Shown here: positions 36,510-47,352 of the stretch, one piece after another
Position numbering within the stretch: position 1 is the first letter of the stretch
How the letters are laid out: every line of letters starts with the position of its first letter
Assembly (NCBI GenBank): GCA_038501195.1
Contig: JBBPUQ010000006.1
Location: forward strand, 434,001-498,000
Source: Nemania diffusa
Lineage: Eukaryota; Ascomycota; Sordariomycetes; Xylariales; Xylariaceae
Length of the DNA: 64,000 nucleotides
Direction: 5' to 3'
Program-made: the position numbers and the translations under genes
The notes under the pieces: model-generated
Database searches by the model: none
What the model was told of the DNA's origin: nothing
The model's input: only the letters and a program-made list of their open reading frames with translations

Positions 36510-38420
36510 ATGACTTCCACGTTCTCCCAAGTCGAGTCTTTCGCGCCGATCCTCCAAGAGCCCGTTTAGCAGCAGCAACGTGAGCTAGAAGCCCTATCTG
36601 TCGAGGCGAGAATTAGGCTTGCCTATGAGCGAGCGCAAAGTCTTAGTAATGCAATCGGTTAGAAAAGCTACACTTCCTTCGTGGTGTGATTGATAGTAAC
36701 AATCATGTAGGAATGCCGATTGAGGACATACGCTCACTGAAGCCAAAGTTCTGGAACTTTCATCGTCATGGTCAGAGTTGATCCATGGGTTGTATTGTCA
36801 CTCTAGTACTCATCTTCGACTAGCATTTACCCCCGACTCCGGTGCTTGGACTATCTTGACTATTCATTGGAATCTCTGTATGGGCACACTCAGCTCATTT
36901 CTCCCTGAGCGTCCCGACTTACTACCTTTGCTCCAAGCTTTAGAACGGTTCGAGATATGCGGCGAGTTCTTGCTGACCGAGCTGGGCCATGGGCTGGACG
37001 CAAGAAACCTCGAAACCACCGCCACGCATCAAGTTGATGGCTCCTTCGTGCTTCACACTCCCAATCCCCGCGCAGCCAAGACAATGCCCCCAAGCTCTCC
37101 GCATTCTGGCAAGGCGCGCACGGCCGTTGTCTTTGCCCGGCTCGTGGTAGCTGGGAAAGACCGTGGCGTACGTCCGTTCGTCGTACCCCTGAACGATGAT
37201 TCGGGTGCCATGTGCCGCGGCGTTGTGTGTACCCTATTCCCCGCTCGCCTAGGAGCCAAGGCCATCGACCACGCCTCGACGAGCTTTCGCCACGTACCGC
37301 TGCCGGCCGAAGCCCTGCTCGGACATCTTCACGCCTCACCCAAGGACGAGCGCAAAGACTTTATGCGCGCTATCCACCGCGTGAACGTCGGTACGCTTTG
37401 CCTGTCTACTAGCAATGCCACTGTCCTGCGCGTGTTGGGCTGCATTGCCGGAAGGTACAGCGCCAAGCGGCTGGTCGGTGCCCCCAAGTCTGTCCCTATT
37501 CTCTCCTTCAGCACCCAGTACGGCCCGATCGCACGGGTCCTTGCCCATGCCGCCGTTTTTGACAAGTATGCCATCGAGGCGATGCAGTTGTTCATGGCCA
37601 ACATCGGAAAGCCAGACATGCAGAATGTAGTCGCCGGCTCTTTCAAGGCTACCGTTCTCGACTATACGCAAAAGGCGCTGAGTGAACTCGTTGATCGATG
37701 TGGTTGGCAAGGTCTTTACGCCCACAATCAAGTCAGTAGACCCCCCCCCCCCCCCCCGGTCCCACAACAGAGATGTCGCTGCAAGAGTTAACACGTAATG
37801 GCCTCTCCCAGATTAGCGAAGTATGGCTCGCAGAGAAGGGCAACAGCATCGCCGAGGGCGACTATTTGGTTCTCTCCATCCGACTTGCGAGCGAGATCTT
37901 TCTCGGGCGGTATGCACCGCCGCAACAGCGTGACCCGCAGTGTCTTCTGGCTCGCCACGAGTCCGGGGTCTGGGACGAGGCACGCCAGATACGGGCGTGT
38001 CTTGGCGGTGGACACCGCGGCGAGGAATTCAACGCCCGCCTCCTACCGCTGTCTCTGCGGTTGGTCTGGGCTACAGGCCAACGCATGGCATATGAGGCTG
38101 CCAAGGATGCCATGGTACACGGAAACGATCATGGTTTCGGTGTGACGCCGAAAGTGTTGGCCTTGTACGAGTCCACGTGTGTGATGGGAGACCAGAGCTG
38201 GTATGTTGAGAACGGGATTATGTCGCGGCGCGCGTTGCTCGGTCGCGATGCCGATGCGGTGGCGTCCATGTTGCCGTTGCTGGAGGGCATGATCAATGAC
38301 CCGGCAGTCGACGCCTTCGTCAGCGCGCCTATGGTTGACCAGGACAGACTGGCCGCCTTTTTCTCCGCCTTGCCGACATTTCAGAGGCCACAGATGGAGA
38401 GTCCCAAGGCCAGATTATAA
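36510..38420 (+). pseudogene. acyl-CoA oxidase/dehydrogenase-like gene with an in-frame stop
   Basis: Four exons fit: 36510..36657, 36711..36770, 36824..37731 and 37812..38420, together 575 codons with consistent phases. Codon 20 is TAG (36567..36569), within a CAG-repeat context (tagcagcagcaa). This looks like a CAG-to-TAG change of the CpA-to-TpA kind made by RIP. Otherwise the coding sequence looks intact: RSLKPKFWNFHRH, GAWTILTIHWNLCMGTL, LERFEICGEFLLTELGHGLD, NSIAEGDYLVLSIRLASE. The length matches fungal acyl-CoA oxidase-like proteins of the ACAD fold, FAD enzymes that desaturate acyl-CoA thioesters. Alternatives are translation from a downstream Met, readthrough, or a 39-bp intron (36531..36569), which is unusually short. 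The third intron carries an 18-C run. Confidence 0.72.
37741..37758. repeat. 18-base C homopolymer inside an intron
   Basis: A pure C tract lies within intron 37732..37811 of the acyl-CoA oxidase-like gene. It would be a mutation and sequencing-error hotspot but is outside the coding frame. Confidence 0.8.
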
Positions 38421-39244
38421 AAGCATTGTCACGGTGTCCAGAATATGCCCCGGGGGGGGAGGGGGATGTAGGCCCTCACGGCGACTTACCTATTACTGCC
38501 CCTCCCCTGTCTCCCCCTAAAGATGCCCCCTACTTCAAAAAAGGAAATACAAATCACCCCGGCCTTGCCCCGGGCTGACTTATAGATCTGTGTTCTGCAT
38601 TTGTTAGCCGATCAATATCGGAATCCTACCGCGTGGCCAGCGGCCAGAAGACAAAAGGAAAGAAGACACCGCACTTGCTCGTCGGAGAGAGAGATGGCAT
38701 TCACTTCGATGACACCATGTGTTGTATAGCAATTGTGTATTTAAAGTACGATACAGGGTATTTAATGTCCAACAAGAGCCATCACCCCTGACGATCGCAA
38801 GCTGAGGGCTAAAATAGCATCCAGAGAGAAACCCGTATTATTCCAATGACGATAGGACCCTGCAATCATTAGTAGATACCATATTGTGCAAGTTTGGCAC
38901 AGACGCCTTGATAAGGCACGAAGCCGCTTTACAGCTGGGCCGATCTGAATCAACAGGCAGATGAGGGTATACTATCTAGCCTATTGATACGTATAGAATT
39001 AATTTACGAGTGCCGCTGCAGTGAAGCGGGCCTAGCACGCATTGTTCAACCTTGGATTGCAGACTTACCTCTAGGATACTATATCAAAGTACTATTCCTC
39101 TGCTCTATTTATTACAGCTATCCTAATTTGTTAGACGAGTTGCTACTCTTGATTCATTAGCATATCTTTGTGTCTATAGAAACAAACACGTTAAAATAAT
39201 CCTTCAACATTTCTTGTATTATCATTGAAATGAAACTCAAACAC
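38421..39244. other. convergent intergenic region
   Basis: 3' flanks of the acyl-CoA oxidase-like gene and the kelch gene. It includes a G-rich patch near 38450 and AT-rich sequence after 38700. No gene seen. Confidence 0.45.
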
Positions 39245-41766
39245 TCAGAAAACGTTAAGGGGCTGCTCTCCACCATGGAAATGCCAACCTGGTCCACTCT
39301 CCAACTCAATGGGTGACCTTTGCGCGTGCCCATACAGTTCGTGGGCCGAGTCTCCTTGAACTTCTGCGAGTATTCCTCCGGAGGCGGCCATTTCGGCCAT
39401 GTTAGGCTCTAGTTTTGGACCTGGGCTGTTGTCTTGCCGTTGTTGTTCCTGTTGCTGTTGTTGTCCCGAGCCTTTCGTTTTACGCAAGAACCACCAGAGC
39501 CCCAATGCTAAGAGTAAAAGGAAGACAATGCCACCGACAGTCCCGCCCACGATCGCTCCAACATTGGCCCTGCCAGCCCCGTTGCCATCGGTATTCCCAG
39601 TCGTGCCGTTAGAATCGCTAGTGTCCGGCGGTATGAAAGATGCAGTTTGGTCCATAGTCCCCGTGAACAATTGCGCGATGTGGGTACTACTCCAGCCCGA
39701 TTCAGGTCTCAGCATTGTGGCGCCCCCGTCCGGACCGCCGCCGATGATGTCTGAGATCATGGGATGCACCTGGTACGCAGGCTTATTGCGGTCGAAAATG
39801 CTACCCCAGGCCATTGTACTAAGGTCAAGGACAGCTAGGCCCATCCACTGCAACGTTGGTAGTTAGTAACTGATTGCCTGCTGTTTTAGATAAGGTGAAT
39901 ATATATGTCTCTAGAGTAAGAACCTCTTAAATTGTCAAGGAATACAACTACAACACTAAGCCACGACACTACGTCAAGTTTATATATGGGACGGTGACAC
40001 AAACGGATTTCCGCGGCAACCCATAAAGGCTAGGAAAGGAATTTGGAAGCAGCTTACCTCCCAGTCGCAGTTGGTCGGGTAACTGGTGCTGTTGGTACCG
40101 CCAACGGTGAGCATCTGGCGCTGTCCGACGACGTGGCAGGTATGGCCCCAGCGGGGGAGTTTACCTTCGTAGACCTATATTAATAGAAGAAATTGTTAGA
40201 TCAGGAAGGGGTAATTCAGTGTATGCTTACCTTAATCCAGGTGAAGGACGGGATAGTGAGCACCCATATATCGTCAAAGTCTACGTGTTTTATAGGGTCC
40301 CATCCTAATTATTGTTAGTCAGAAAATAACAATTCCCCAAGAAAGTGTTATAAGCATGTGATATGAAACGCCCCCTCACCTCCGTATAAATGAATGTTGA
40401 AGCTAGACTTGTCCGGGGCTGACACAACGACGGTACAGAAATCTACACGAGGTGAAGGGACTTCCCCATCAACCGTCTGGGTCCACCATCCGTTGCTCGA
40501 ATCAGCCGAGTTTGGACCCAGGGTAGAATTAACATCATAGATGTCTAAGGTATTCATAAGGACTGAATTTATTGTTAGTTTCAGTACTGCCGTGGCAGCT
40601 TACTGCTGGGGGGACCAGCTTGTGAATGGCACAACAAACCTAGCTGTAGAGAATCTCCAATTCCTGTTGCTCCCCCCAGGGATACCAGTATTCCGCTACT
40701 CCCAACTTCCGCGATGAATACCATGCCTCCACGAGTCCTTGGTTTGTCGCTGGTGATGACATCGGTAGATCTATTTGATGCCTTTAAACATATAATCAGC
40801 ACTGTTCTGTGTCACTGCGGTCGTGTGATGATGATTACTGTATGGTGTTCCAAGTCTAGCACGACCATGCCCTCCAAGCTCATATTTGGTACGTTGGCGA
40901 TGCGTGTATCGGCCGAGGATAGGTTGTTCACCAATCCATTCATATAGAACGCTTGGTTCCGATCAGGGATTTCGGACCAGAAACCCCAACTCGGTCTCTC
41001 GGGGGCAGTAAGTGACACATCGTACTGCGTCCACCCAAAAGTCTGGGTATTGAGACCCCATCTAAAGCATAATTAGTGAATTCCACTGGCAGGTTGAGCA
41101 CACTATCAGAACTGTGATGACCGCACAGAGTATATTGGCTCGTTGTAGGCCCTTGCCAGTCGACGAACGAGGTATTGATGTCGGAAGTAACGCCCCCGTA
41201 GAGATAGATCTGAGGGTCGTCTGGATTGCCTTGGAAAAGAGCGCCGGACTGGACTACCGGGATAGAGTTCGATGTTCCTAGTGCCACTGTCTTTTCGACG
41301 AACTTTTCGCTGACGTTGGTTTTCCAATCCCACGACACGCTCAAGTTCACGGTGATGACGTAGTCATCTGGTAAGTTAGTATTTGTTTAGTGTTATGATA
41401 AGGGTAAATAATATTGTGCATACTGGTGCCGAGTATGACTGGGCCAGTATAGTTGAGTCGGTCATCATGGGCTTTTGGCTTCATGGAGTAGAGTCAGCAA
41501 GCATCCAGGAAACCATGAAGAGCAAGGTATATCAACGGACGTTATCGAATTGCTGTCTTGCAGAGTAGGTCGCAATGCCTCCGTCTATGAATAGAATGTC
41601 GTTCTTGATTTGGCTCTGGTGATACCATCGGCTACCGGTGCTCTTAATGTCAGCTTAAGTTCAGTTACGATAGAAAGTCGATGCTCTTCGAGACGTACCA
41701 ACCCGGAAAATTCCCAACTCACTTTTCTTGTTCGACTTACCTGCAGAAGTTATTTACCGGGTCCAT
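39245..41766 (-). CDS. kelch-repeat protein with single C-terminal membrane segment
   Basis: Ten exons on the minus strand: 41741..41766, 41541..41631, 41424..41478, 41127..41367, 40839..41061, 40640..40781, 40380..40562, 40231..40304, 40058..40174 and 39245..39847, totalling 584 aa. All phases agree. Beta-propeller cues include ILFIDGGIATYS, PQIYLYGGVTSD, GILVSLGG, FNIHLYGGWDPI, VDFDDIWVLTIPSFTWIKVY and RQMLTVGGTNST. A membrane helix (GAIVGGTVGGIVFLLLLALG) follows, then a cytosolic tail with a polyglutamine stretch. The architecture resembles fungal cell-surface kelch proteins. The N terminus (MDPVNNFC) lacks a signal peptide; an additional upstream exon may encode one. The exon 6 donor is less certain than the others. 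Confidence 0.78.
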
Positions 41767-42968
41767 GCCTGTTCATCCGCTTGCTCATGGAATACGAGCT
41801 TAGGCAAGAATAAGGAATGACACTATTATCATCGTGGCCGACTATTCAAGCAAGAAGATCAAGAGCACAATCCAGTGTCCCGTCCACAGGCCAACGCCTC
41901 AAACAAGCGCCTAAAGGTGGTATGTGATTCAGCATTGAATCCCTTGTATCTGCATGCTGTTATCAACTGACCATTTGCGTGGTGTGTTGCATTTGTTAAT
42001 TGCCGGTTGATGAATGCAAGGCTCTAATGGTTCTAATAGGTCATCAGCAACTACGTTCAGCTATACCTATCTAGTAAGTGATTAAGTCACCAATAGCTAT
42101 AGATGAGTATAAAATATTTTATAAGATATTTAAATTATTCATTTGAATATTCATAATGCCGGGGTGTCTGTCGGTTGGAGCGAAAACGGACAGGACAGGA
42201 TATTGTTGCCCCCCTTTACATAAAATGGACATGAAAAACTGAGAGACGCACCAGGGACCAGATTGCGAGACCCCGAGCTTCTAGTGAATTGGCCAATTTT
42301 TTACATTAAGCGGACAGATCGACATAGAAGTGTTCTGTCTCGGGACGGGCCAAACCCCGTTGGATGCCTACTGCCTTCAAAATGCTGGAGATAGGTGCAT
42401 GGTTGTTAGGGACAAGCGATACTAAAGGGGAGGGTTAAAATATATTAATTTCTCTTGTGTCGCTGGTTTTAACAGAAAGAAGCATTACTATCTAGCCTTC
42501 GGGGTTAGCACCGCTTCTGTCTATCGTGTACGAGCGAGCAAAGGATAGTCGTTTTATTCTACCCCTCACGCGGCGTACATTGTTGTTTACTCCATCTCCC
42601 CTATAACATCTATAGCTCCCTAAAGTTCTAGCAGCTTGGGCGTGCATACGAACTTACCATATGATAGGTAAGTTTGGTACAGTTTATTCCAAGTTAACGC
42701 TTGGCGAAAACCCCGGTTGGTCTTTTCTGGTCCCCGCTGACAGTATACTCTCTACAAGGAGGTAATATCTTGCGAGCTGATCTGCTCCCCGCCCTTTCTG
42801 TCGTAACGTTGGAGTTCTTGGACCATGCACCTACAATTTATGAAGCTAGCCGCTGTAACCACACTTAAATATATTAGAGGCTGAGGCCAACTTCTTACAA
42901 GTCTAAATACCCGCCTGGAGAGTGATTAGCTATCGTTCCTAGGTCACCTCTATTTGCACACTTCTATC
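41767..42968. other. divergent intergenic region between kelch and glycosidase genes
   Basis: No gene firmly supported. An ATG at 42825 opens a signal-peptide-like stretch (MHLQFMKLAAVTT) that might be a first exon of the glycosidase, but I found no splice join in phase. AT-rich near 42110. Confidence 0.4.
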
Positions 42969-44131
42969 ATGTCGCTAGAGATTATATCCAAAGTAATCTC
43001 ACAGGGCAATCTTCTGGCCACACACAGTTGGGAATTCGGTGCATTCTCCGAATCGTTACTGGAGTGGTACGACCCGGACTTGTCAGTGTTCAGCGCATCT
43101 CCTTTTCCGGATGGCAAGATCCCCGTGGTGCAGGTCGACCAGGTCAAGTCACTTTCATACGCCCAACCACACATCTGGATCAACTCAACAACTCTGATCG
43201 ATGGTGATGGTACGCAGATACCCCGCTTTACTGAGTTGACTTATGTATAATCCACGGATCAAGTTGAACTGACAATTCTCCGTGGCGATCAACAGGCGCT
43301 GCGGGAGACCCGGCATCCCTAGCCGTGTCTGCCATCCTCATTGGCCAAACCCAAAGGCCTTTCCTTTCGGCAGCCCACCGCCAAATCCAGCACCTCCTCA
43401 CCGCCGTACCCCGCTGGGCTAATGGTGCTATTAGTCATCGGGAAGACTACCCTGAACTCTGGGCCGATTTCATCTACATGGCACCTCCAGCACTTGCGTA
43501 CTGGGCCATCCAAGATGCAAACCAGACGCTGCTGCGCGTCGCCATTGAGCAATGTCTCTTATACCGTGACGTGCTCGTTGTGCCTGATGGTGCTGACGCT
43601 GCAGGGCTCTGGCATCACATCATCGGGCCCCAAAACCAGGACCTGGGGATCTGGAGCACGGGGAATGCTTGGGCTGCCGCGGGAATGGCGCGGGTTCTCG
43701 CGACGGCGAGGAAGTCGTCGTGGGCTCACACCCTCGTGTCCGACCTAGTCAACTTGACAGCCGCCATACGGGATATCCTAGACGCAGCTATTGCGCTCGA
43801 CGAGAAGGAGCCCGAGGAGCCTCTACTACGAAATTACCTCAACGACACGACTTGGTTCGGTGAGTTGAGCGGGACGACCTTGCTGACGGCGACGGCGTAC
43901 CGGATGGCGAAGCTGGAGCCGGGGGCTTTCGGGAGCGGGTATGTCAGGTGGGCGAATAGGAAGAGGGAGGTGTTGATAGAAAGGATTGGTGAGGATGGGT
44001 TGTTGAGCCCGGTAGTAAATCCCTTGGATTGGAACGACAAGACGCCCGGGACAGCAAGCCCAGAGGCACAGAGTTTCGCGGTGCTTATGTTCGCAGCTTA
44101 TCGGGATTTTTATACTCATCCAGACAAGTAG
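42969..44131 (+). CDS. six-hairpin glycosidase of the GH88/GH105 type
   Basis: Two exons, 42969..43209 and 43296..44131, giving 358 aa. Motifs of the fungal unsaturated-glucuronyl or rhamnogalacturonyl hydrolase-like group are seen: SQGNLLATHSWEFG at the N terminus, LIDGDGAAGDPASL across the intron, RWANGAISHREDYPELWADF, YMAPPALAYWAI, HIIGPQNQDLGIWSTGNAWA and TTWFGELSGTTLL. Such enzymes act on unsaturated uronides released from pectin or glycans by lyases. No signal peptide is present from this start, unlike most relatives; an upstream signal exon may be missing from the model. Catalytic acids cannot be assigned with certainty, but the Asp/Glu-rich HREDYPELWAD segment is the best candidate. 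Confidence 0.83.
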
Positions 44132-44325
44132 GATCTTATAACTACAAAATACAAAGCTACAGATCCTTATAATGGCTACCCTTATTCAGTCATCATTTCT
44201 GAATCCCTAAATTATACTTAAATTGGCACTATGGCTTTCATAGTTGGTTCTTAAACCAAGCCTTCTAAAAAGAATAGCGACATTGCTTACTTCGAACATT
44301 CAAGTTTCAACAGCTCACGAATATT

Positions 44326-44413
44326 GAGACGGTGCGCGCAACACTGTTGTAGGGGATCAAGTTGATTAGGTCATCAGGACCCTAGATTTTTCATTTTTCT
44401 ATTTATTAGCTAG
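44326..44413 (+). repeat. left copy of dispersed inverted repeat flanking a HET gene
   Basis: This 88-bp segment begins gagacggtgcgcgcaacac and ends tttattagctag. It is recognisable in reverse complement at 49727..49836. Shared words include gagacggtgcgcgcaaca, ttaggtcatcaggacc and atttattagctag. It could be a transposon end or an older repeat. Confidence 0.6.
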
Positions 44414-46597
44414 GAAGGAGGTAGTTCTCTATGAAGGGGACTTATAGGCAGCAAAAGAGGTCGATGCCTTTAGCATCGACTGACTAGGTTGCTGCGTAGC
44501 ATTTACAGTAGTTTTGCTACACCAATATTACTTCAATTGCCTTACTAGAGTATTGTTTTTACTACCTCAAATCTCTAGAAGTGATTAAAATGGCCGTGGC
44601 CAGTCCTTTAGAGTGCGTTGTGTGTATATTGCACGCTTCGTTTCAATATTTCGTTTAATTACTCTTATATTCGCCCGGGAACTCTAGCAGTCCCAAGCTC
44701 AAGACTACTGGTATAATAATAATAATGGGAAATTGCGTTGTTGCGAGCCTACGGTCCATGGATAGTATGGGTAAGCTACTTTTTCCAGGAGGCGTACTAG
44801 AACAGCAATGAAAAGGAAGTATTACTAAAAATGGGAACGTATTATGTAAGAGCAGAGAGTATTTTAAACGTCCTGTCTGTCTGAGCAGTTTTTTGAAATA
44901 GCCACTCCTCAATTTTAATAAGTACCATTTTAACAACTAGCCAGCTTTAACCGTAGGTACCTGGATATTGCATATTTAGGCCGGCTTTTACGAAACGCTG
45001 ACATGTGTCCATGCTTGCAGGAAACTGTGTCAGCAGGGAAAGGAGAAGTGCCGCCTGTTGAAAAGCGACCAACGAACAAAAAAAACGAAGAAATAGCTAC
45101 TAAAGATACTGACATAATATTAACGCTGCAGGGAGTTATACATTTTGCTCTTTTGACTTTATACTTTAGGTGACGTTGCTATATTACACATGAAGATCAA
45201 TAGTGGAAGAATAAGTCCTATATTGGTGCAATCAGTAACCGGCGTCGTATCTCCCGTTTCTGCGCAGCTGTAGCCTGCACTCGGCTCTCTTCACCGATTG
45301 GTCTCGATATGCTAACGTTCCATTCCATGGGGTACGCATCATGGGTTCAGTAGTTGATTAGCTCATCCTTAACCGGTCAAGGGATTTTAAGTAGATTTGG
45401 CAAAGGTAAAATACCACTGCAGGAAATAGGCAGACAATCTTGGCTAAACCTAATGCAAGCAGTGCCTGATGCATAGGTCTACGTTGATGTCTTAGAATTT
45501 TCGTTCCAGGTACCTGTCACTCCAACTTGTCAATATTGGGCCATAAGTATAATATAGTGCAAACGATATGTAGGCAACGGTTAATTTAAGCAAGACGTTT
45601 AAAACAAAACGAAGATTTTTGGCTAAGCTTTAAGCCACATATAAGCCCGACACGTTAAAATTTGCCCGCACTAGCGAGCTCACCCTAACTCCGTACAAAT
45701 GCTTTGGGCAAAGTCGAAGCCGCAGGCGTCTCAATGCTCGAGCTAAGAACTGCCTTTTATGTCAAGTGGTAGTATTTTACATTCCTTTTACCTCACCTTC
45801 ACTGGCATGCCATTAGTCCTACATGTAGGCAATATAATATCCGGTCGTAAAATGCAACACACTTACGGGTGTTTCCGGGTATCACCTTACGTAGTACAAT
45901 GGTATAAAACAATGCAGCGGCCTAAAAAGGGCTGATTTATAATTTTTCTGCCAGGAGGACAAATTATCAAAAACGTAGAACAGTAATAACTAAGTAGCTT
46001 AACGGACCCGAAGTGTATTCACTTAAAGAACACCTAGTGCCATTTCAAGACCGGCTTTCCTTAATATTTTGCTGCTGCGGAAAAGTATGCTCAAGACCTG
46101 CTTGAAAGGGCGTGTTGTAGGACTTTATCACTGCTAAATATACTAACTCTTGGCCACCACATACACACACAAAGCTAGGAGAAATAGATAAGACTTTACG
46201 CCTAGATTTGGAAGCTCAATGCCAAAGGCTAGCTACTGTATCCACAATTAAATCGGCCAGCACCCCGGTAGCATTATGTAGCACGACTAACCAAAGACCA
46301 CATACTATAGCCAAGTGAGATATATTGCACTATTTTAAATTAGCAAAGTTGAAATTTAGTATTTTAATAATTAAAACTAATATAATATTATTAAATAAAT
46401 ATTTACTTTAATATTAAATTTAATAATATAAAATATTAAAATATTTATTTAAACAAAGTTTAAATATTTATATATATATATATAACTTTATAACTATAAC
46501 TTTATAAAATAAATAATTAAAATAATAATTAAATAAAATGTTTTAATATTTTAATATTTATATTAAACTAAGTTAATTTTAATAGTATGTATTATTA

Positions 46598-46773
46598 AAC
46601 TAAGTGTAAAGGGTAACCGCTGCGCCAAAGGCGCACCGACTGCAATAACCGTACAATATTAGCTTATATTGTAGCCGTACGACATGCAGGTGCGACCTGC
46701 GGTCGCGCTTCGACCGCCGAGCGGTCGGATCGCGTTCGCTAGTGCAGGGCCACCTGTCTCTTTACACTAAGTT
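46598..46773. mobile_element. small GC-rich multi-hairpin element with short inverted ends
   Basis: Ends 46598..46613 and 46758..46773 match at 14 of 16 positions in inverted orientation, around a ctttacact core. Inside are four near-perfect hairpins: 46621..46635 (tgcgccaaaggcgca), 46653..46672 (acaatat arms), 46692..46706 (gcgacc/ggtcgc) and 46711..46727 (cgaccgc/gcggtcg). It is a GC-rich island inside very AT-rich DNA. The density of hairpins recalls double-hairpin or GC-cluster elements of fungal mitochondria. No protein is encoded. Confidence 0.55.
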
Positions 46774-47352
46774 AGTATTAGTATTACTAAATTTCAACCC
46801 TGCAAACTAGGTTTCTTTGCAGATGTGTTACTACCACGGTCTTATCTACTTAGATGTACATTGCAGCAAGCTGTAGTATATTCCGTTGCGATAATTAGGG
46901 CCAGAGGCCACTTAAGGCGGAGGAGAAACGAGATAAGATATCGTCCGGTAATTAGCTAGGCAGCCATGCAGACAAAGTTTTTAAGCTGTAATCTGCATAG
47001 CACGTATTCTAAATTTAAAACCTAGTCGTGGTAATCGCTAGCATGTCAGGGCTTCAAGTGGAGGGGAAATATATGAATTAGCTAAACTATGAATTAGCAT
47101 CCCACCTTGTTAGGTGCATTAAGAGATGCATAAAGAAATAAGACTCTAATGAGCTAGTCATATCTATTCAAGTCTTATATTCTGTGCACTGATACTTTAA
47201 GTCTCTCCGATTATCAAAGCCCATTTCCTCCATCCCTTTTATCCTCGCTACTTGACGAACGGTGTGTCAAGTTAACTACAAATTCGAAAGGGGCTATGAA
47301 CCTTGCGTAATAGATCATTCTCACGTCCATATATTGATTTTGATCCATCGAA

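Larger units (their letters stand above)
44132..47352. other. AT-rich, repeat-laden gene-free region
   Basis: About 3.2 kb with no supported gene. It holds the left copy of an inverted repeat (44326..44413), a very AT-rich block at 46330..46600, and a small GC-rich hairpin element at 46598..46773. Composition is consistent with RIP-decayed repeats. The last 100 bp are the leader of the first HET gene. Confidence 0.55.

Noticed and set aside
36531..36569. 39-bp intron removing the TAG of the acyl-CoA oxidase-like gene
   Set aside because: Splice ends exist and phase is kept, but the length is below usual fungal minimum and the skipped sequence reads as coding; listed only as an alternative.
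42825..42968. Signal-peptide-like first exon for the glycosidase starting at ATG 42825
   Set aside because: No donor-acceptor pair between it and 42969 preserves the reading frame.
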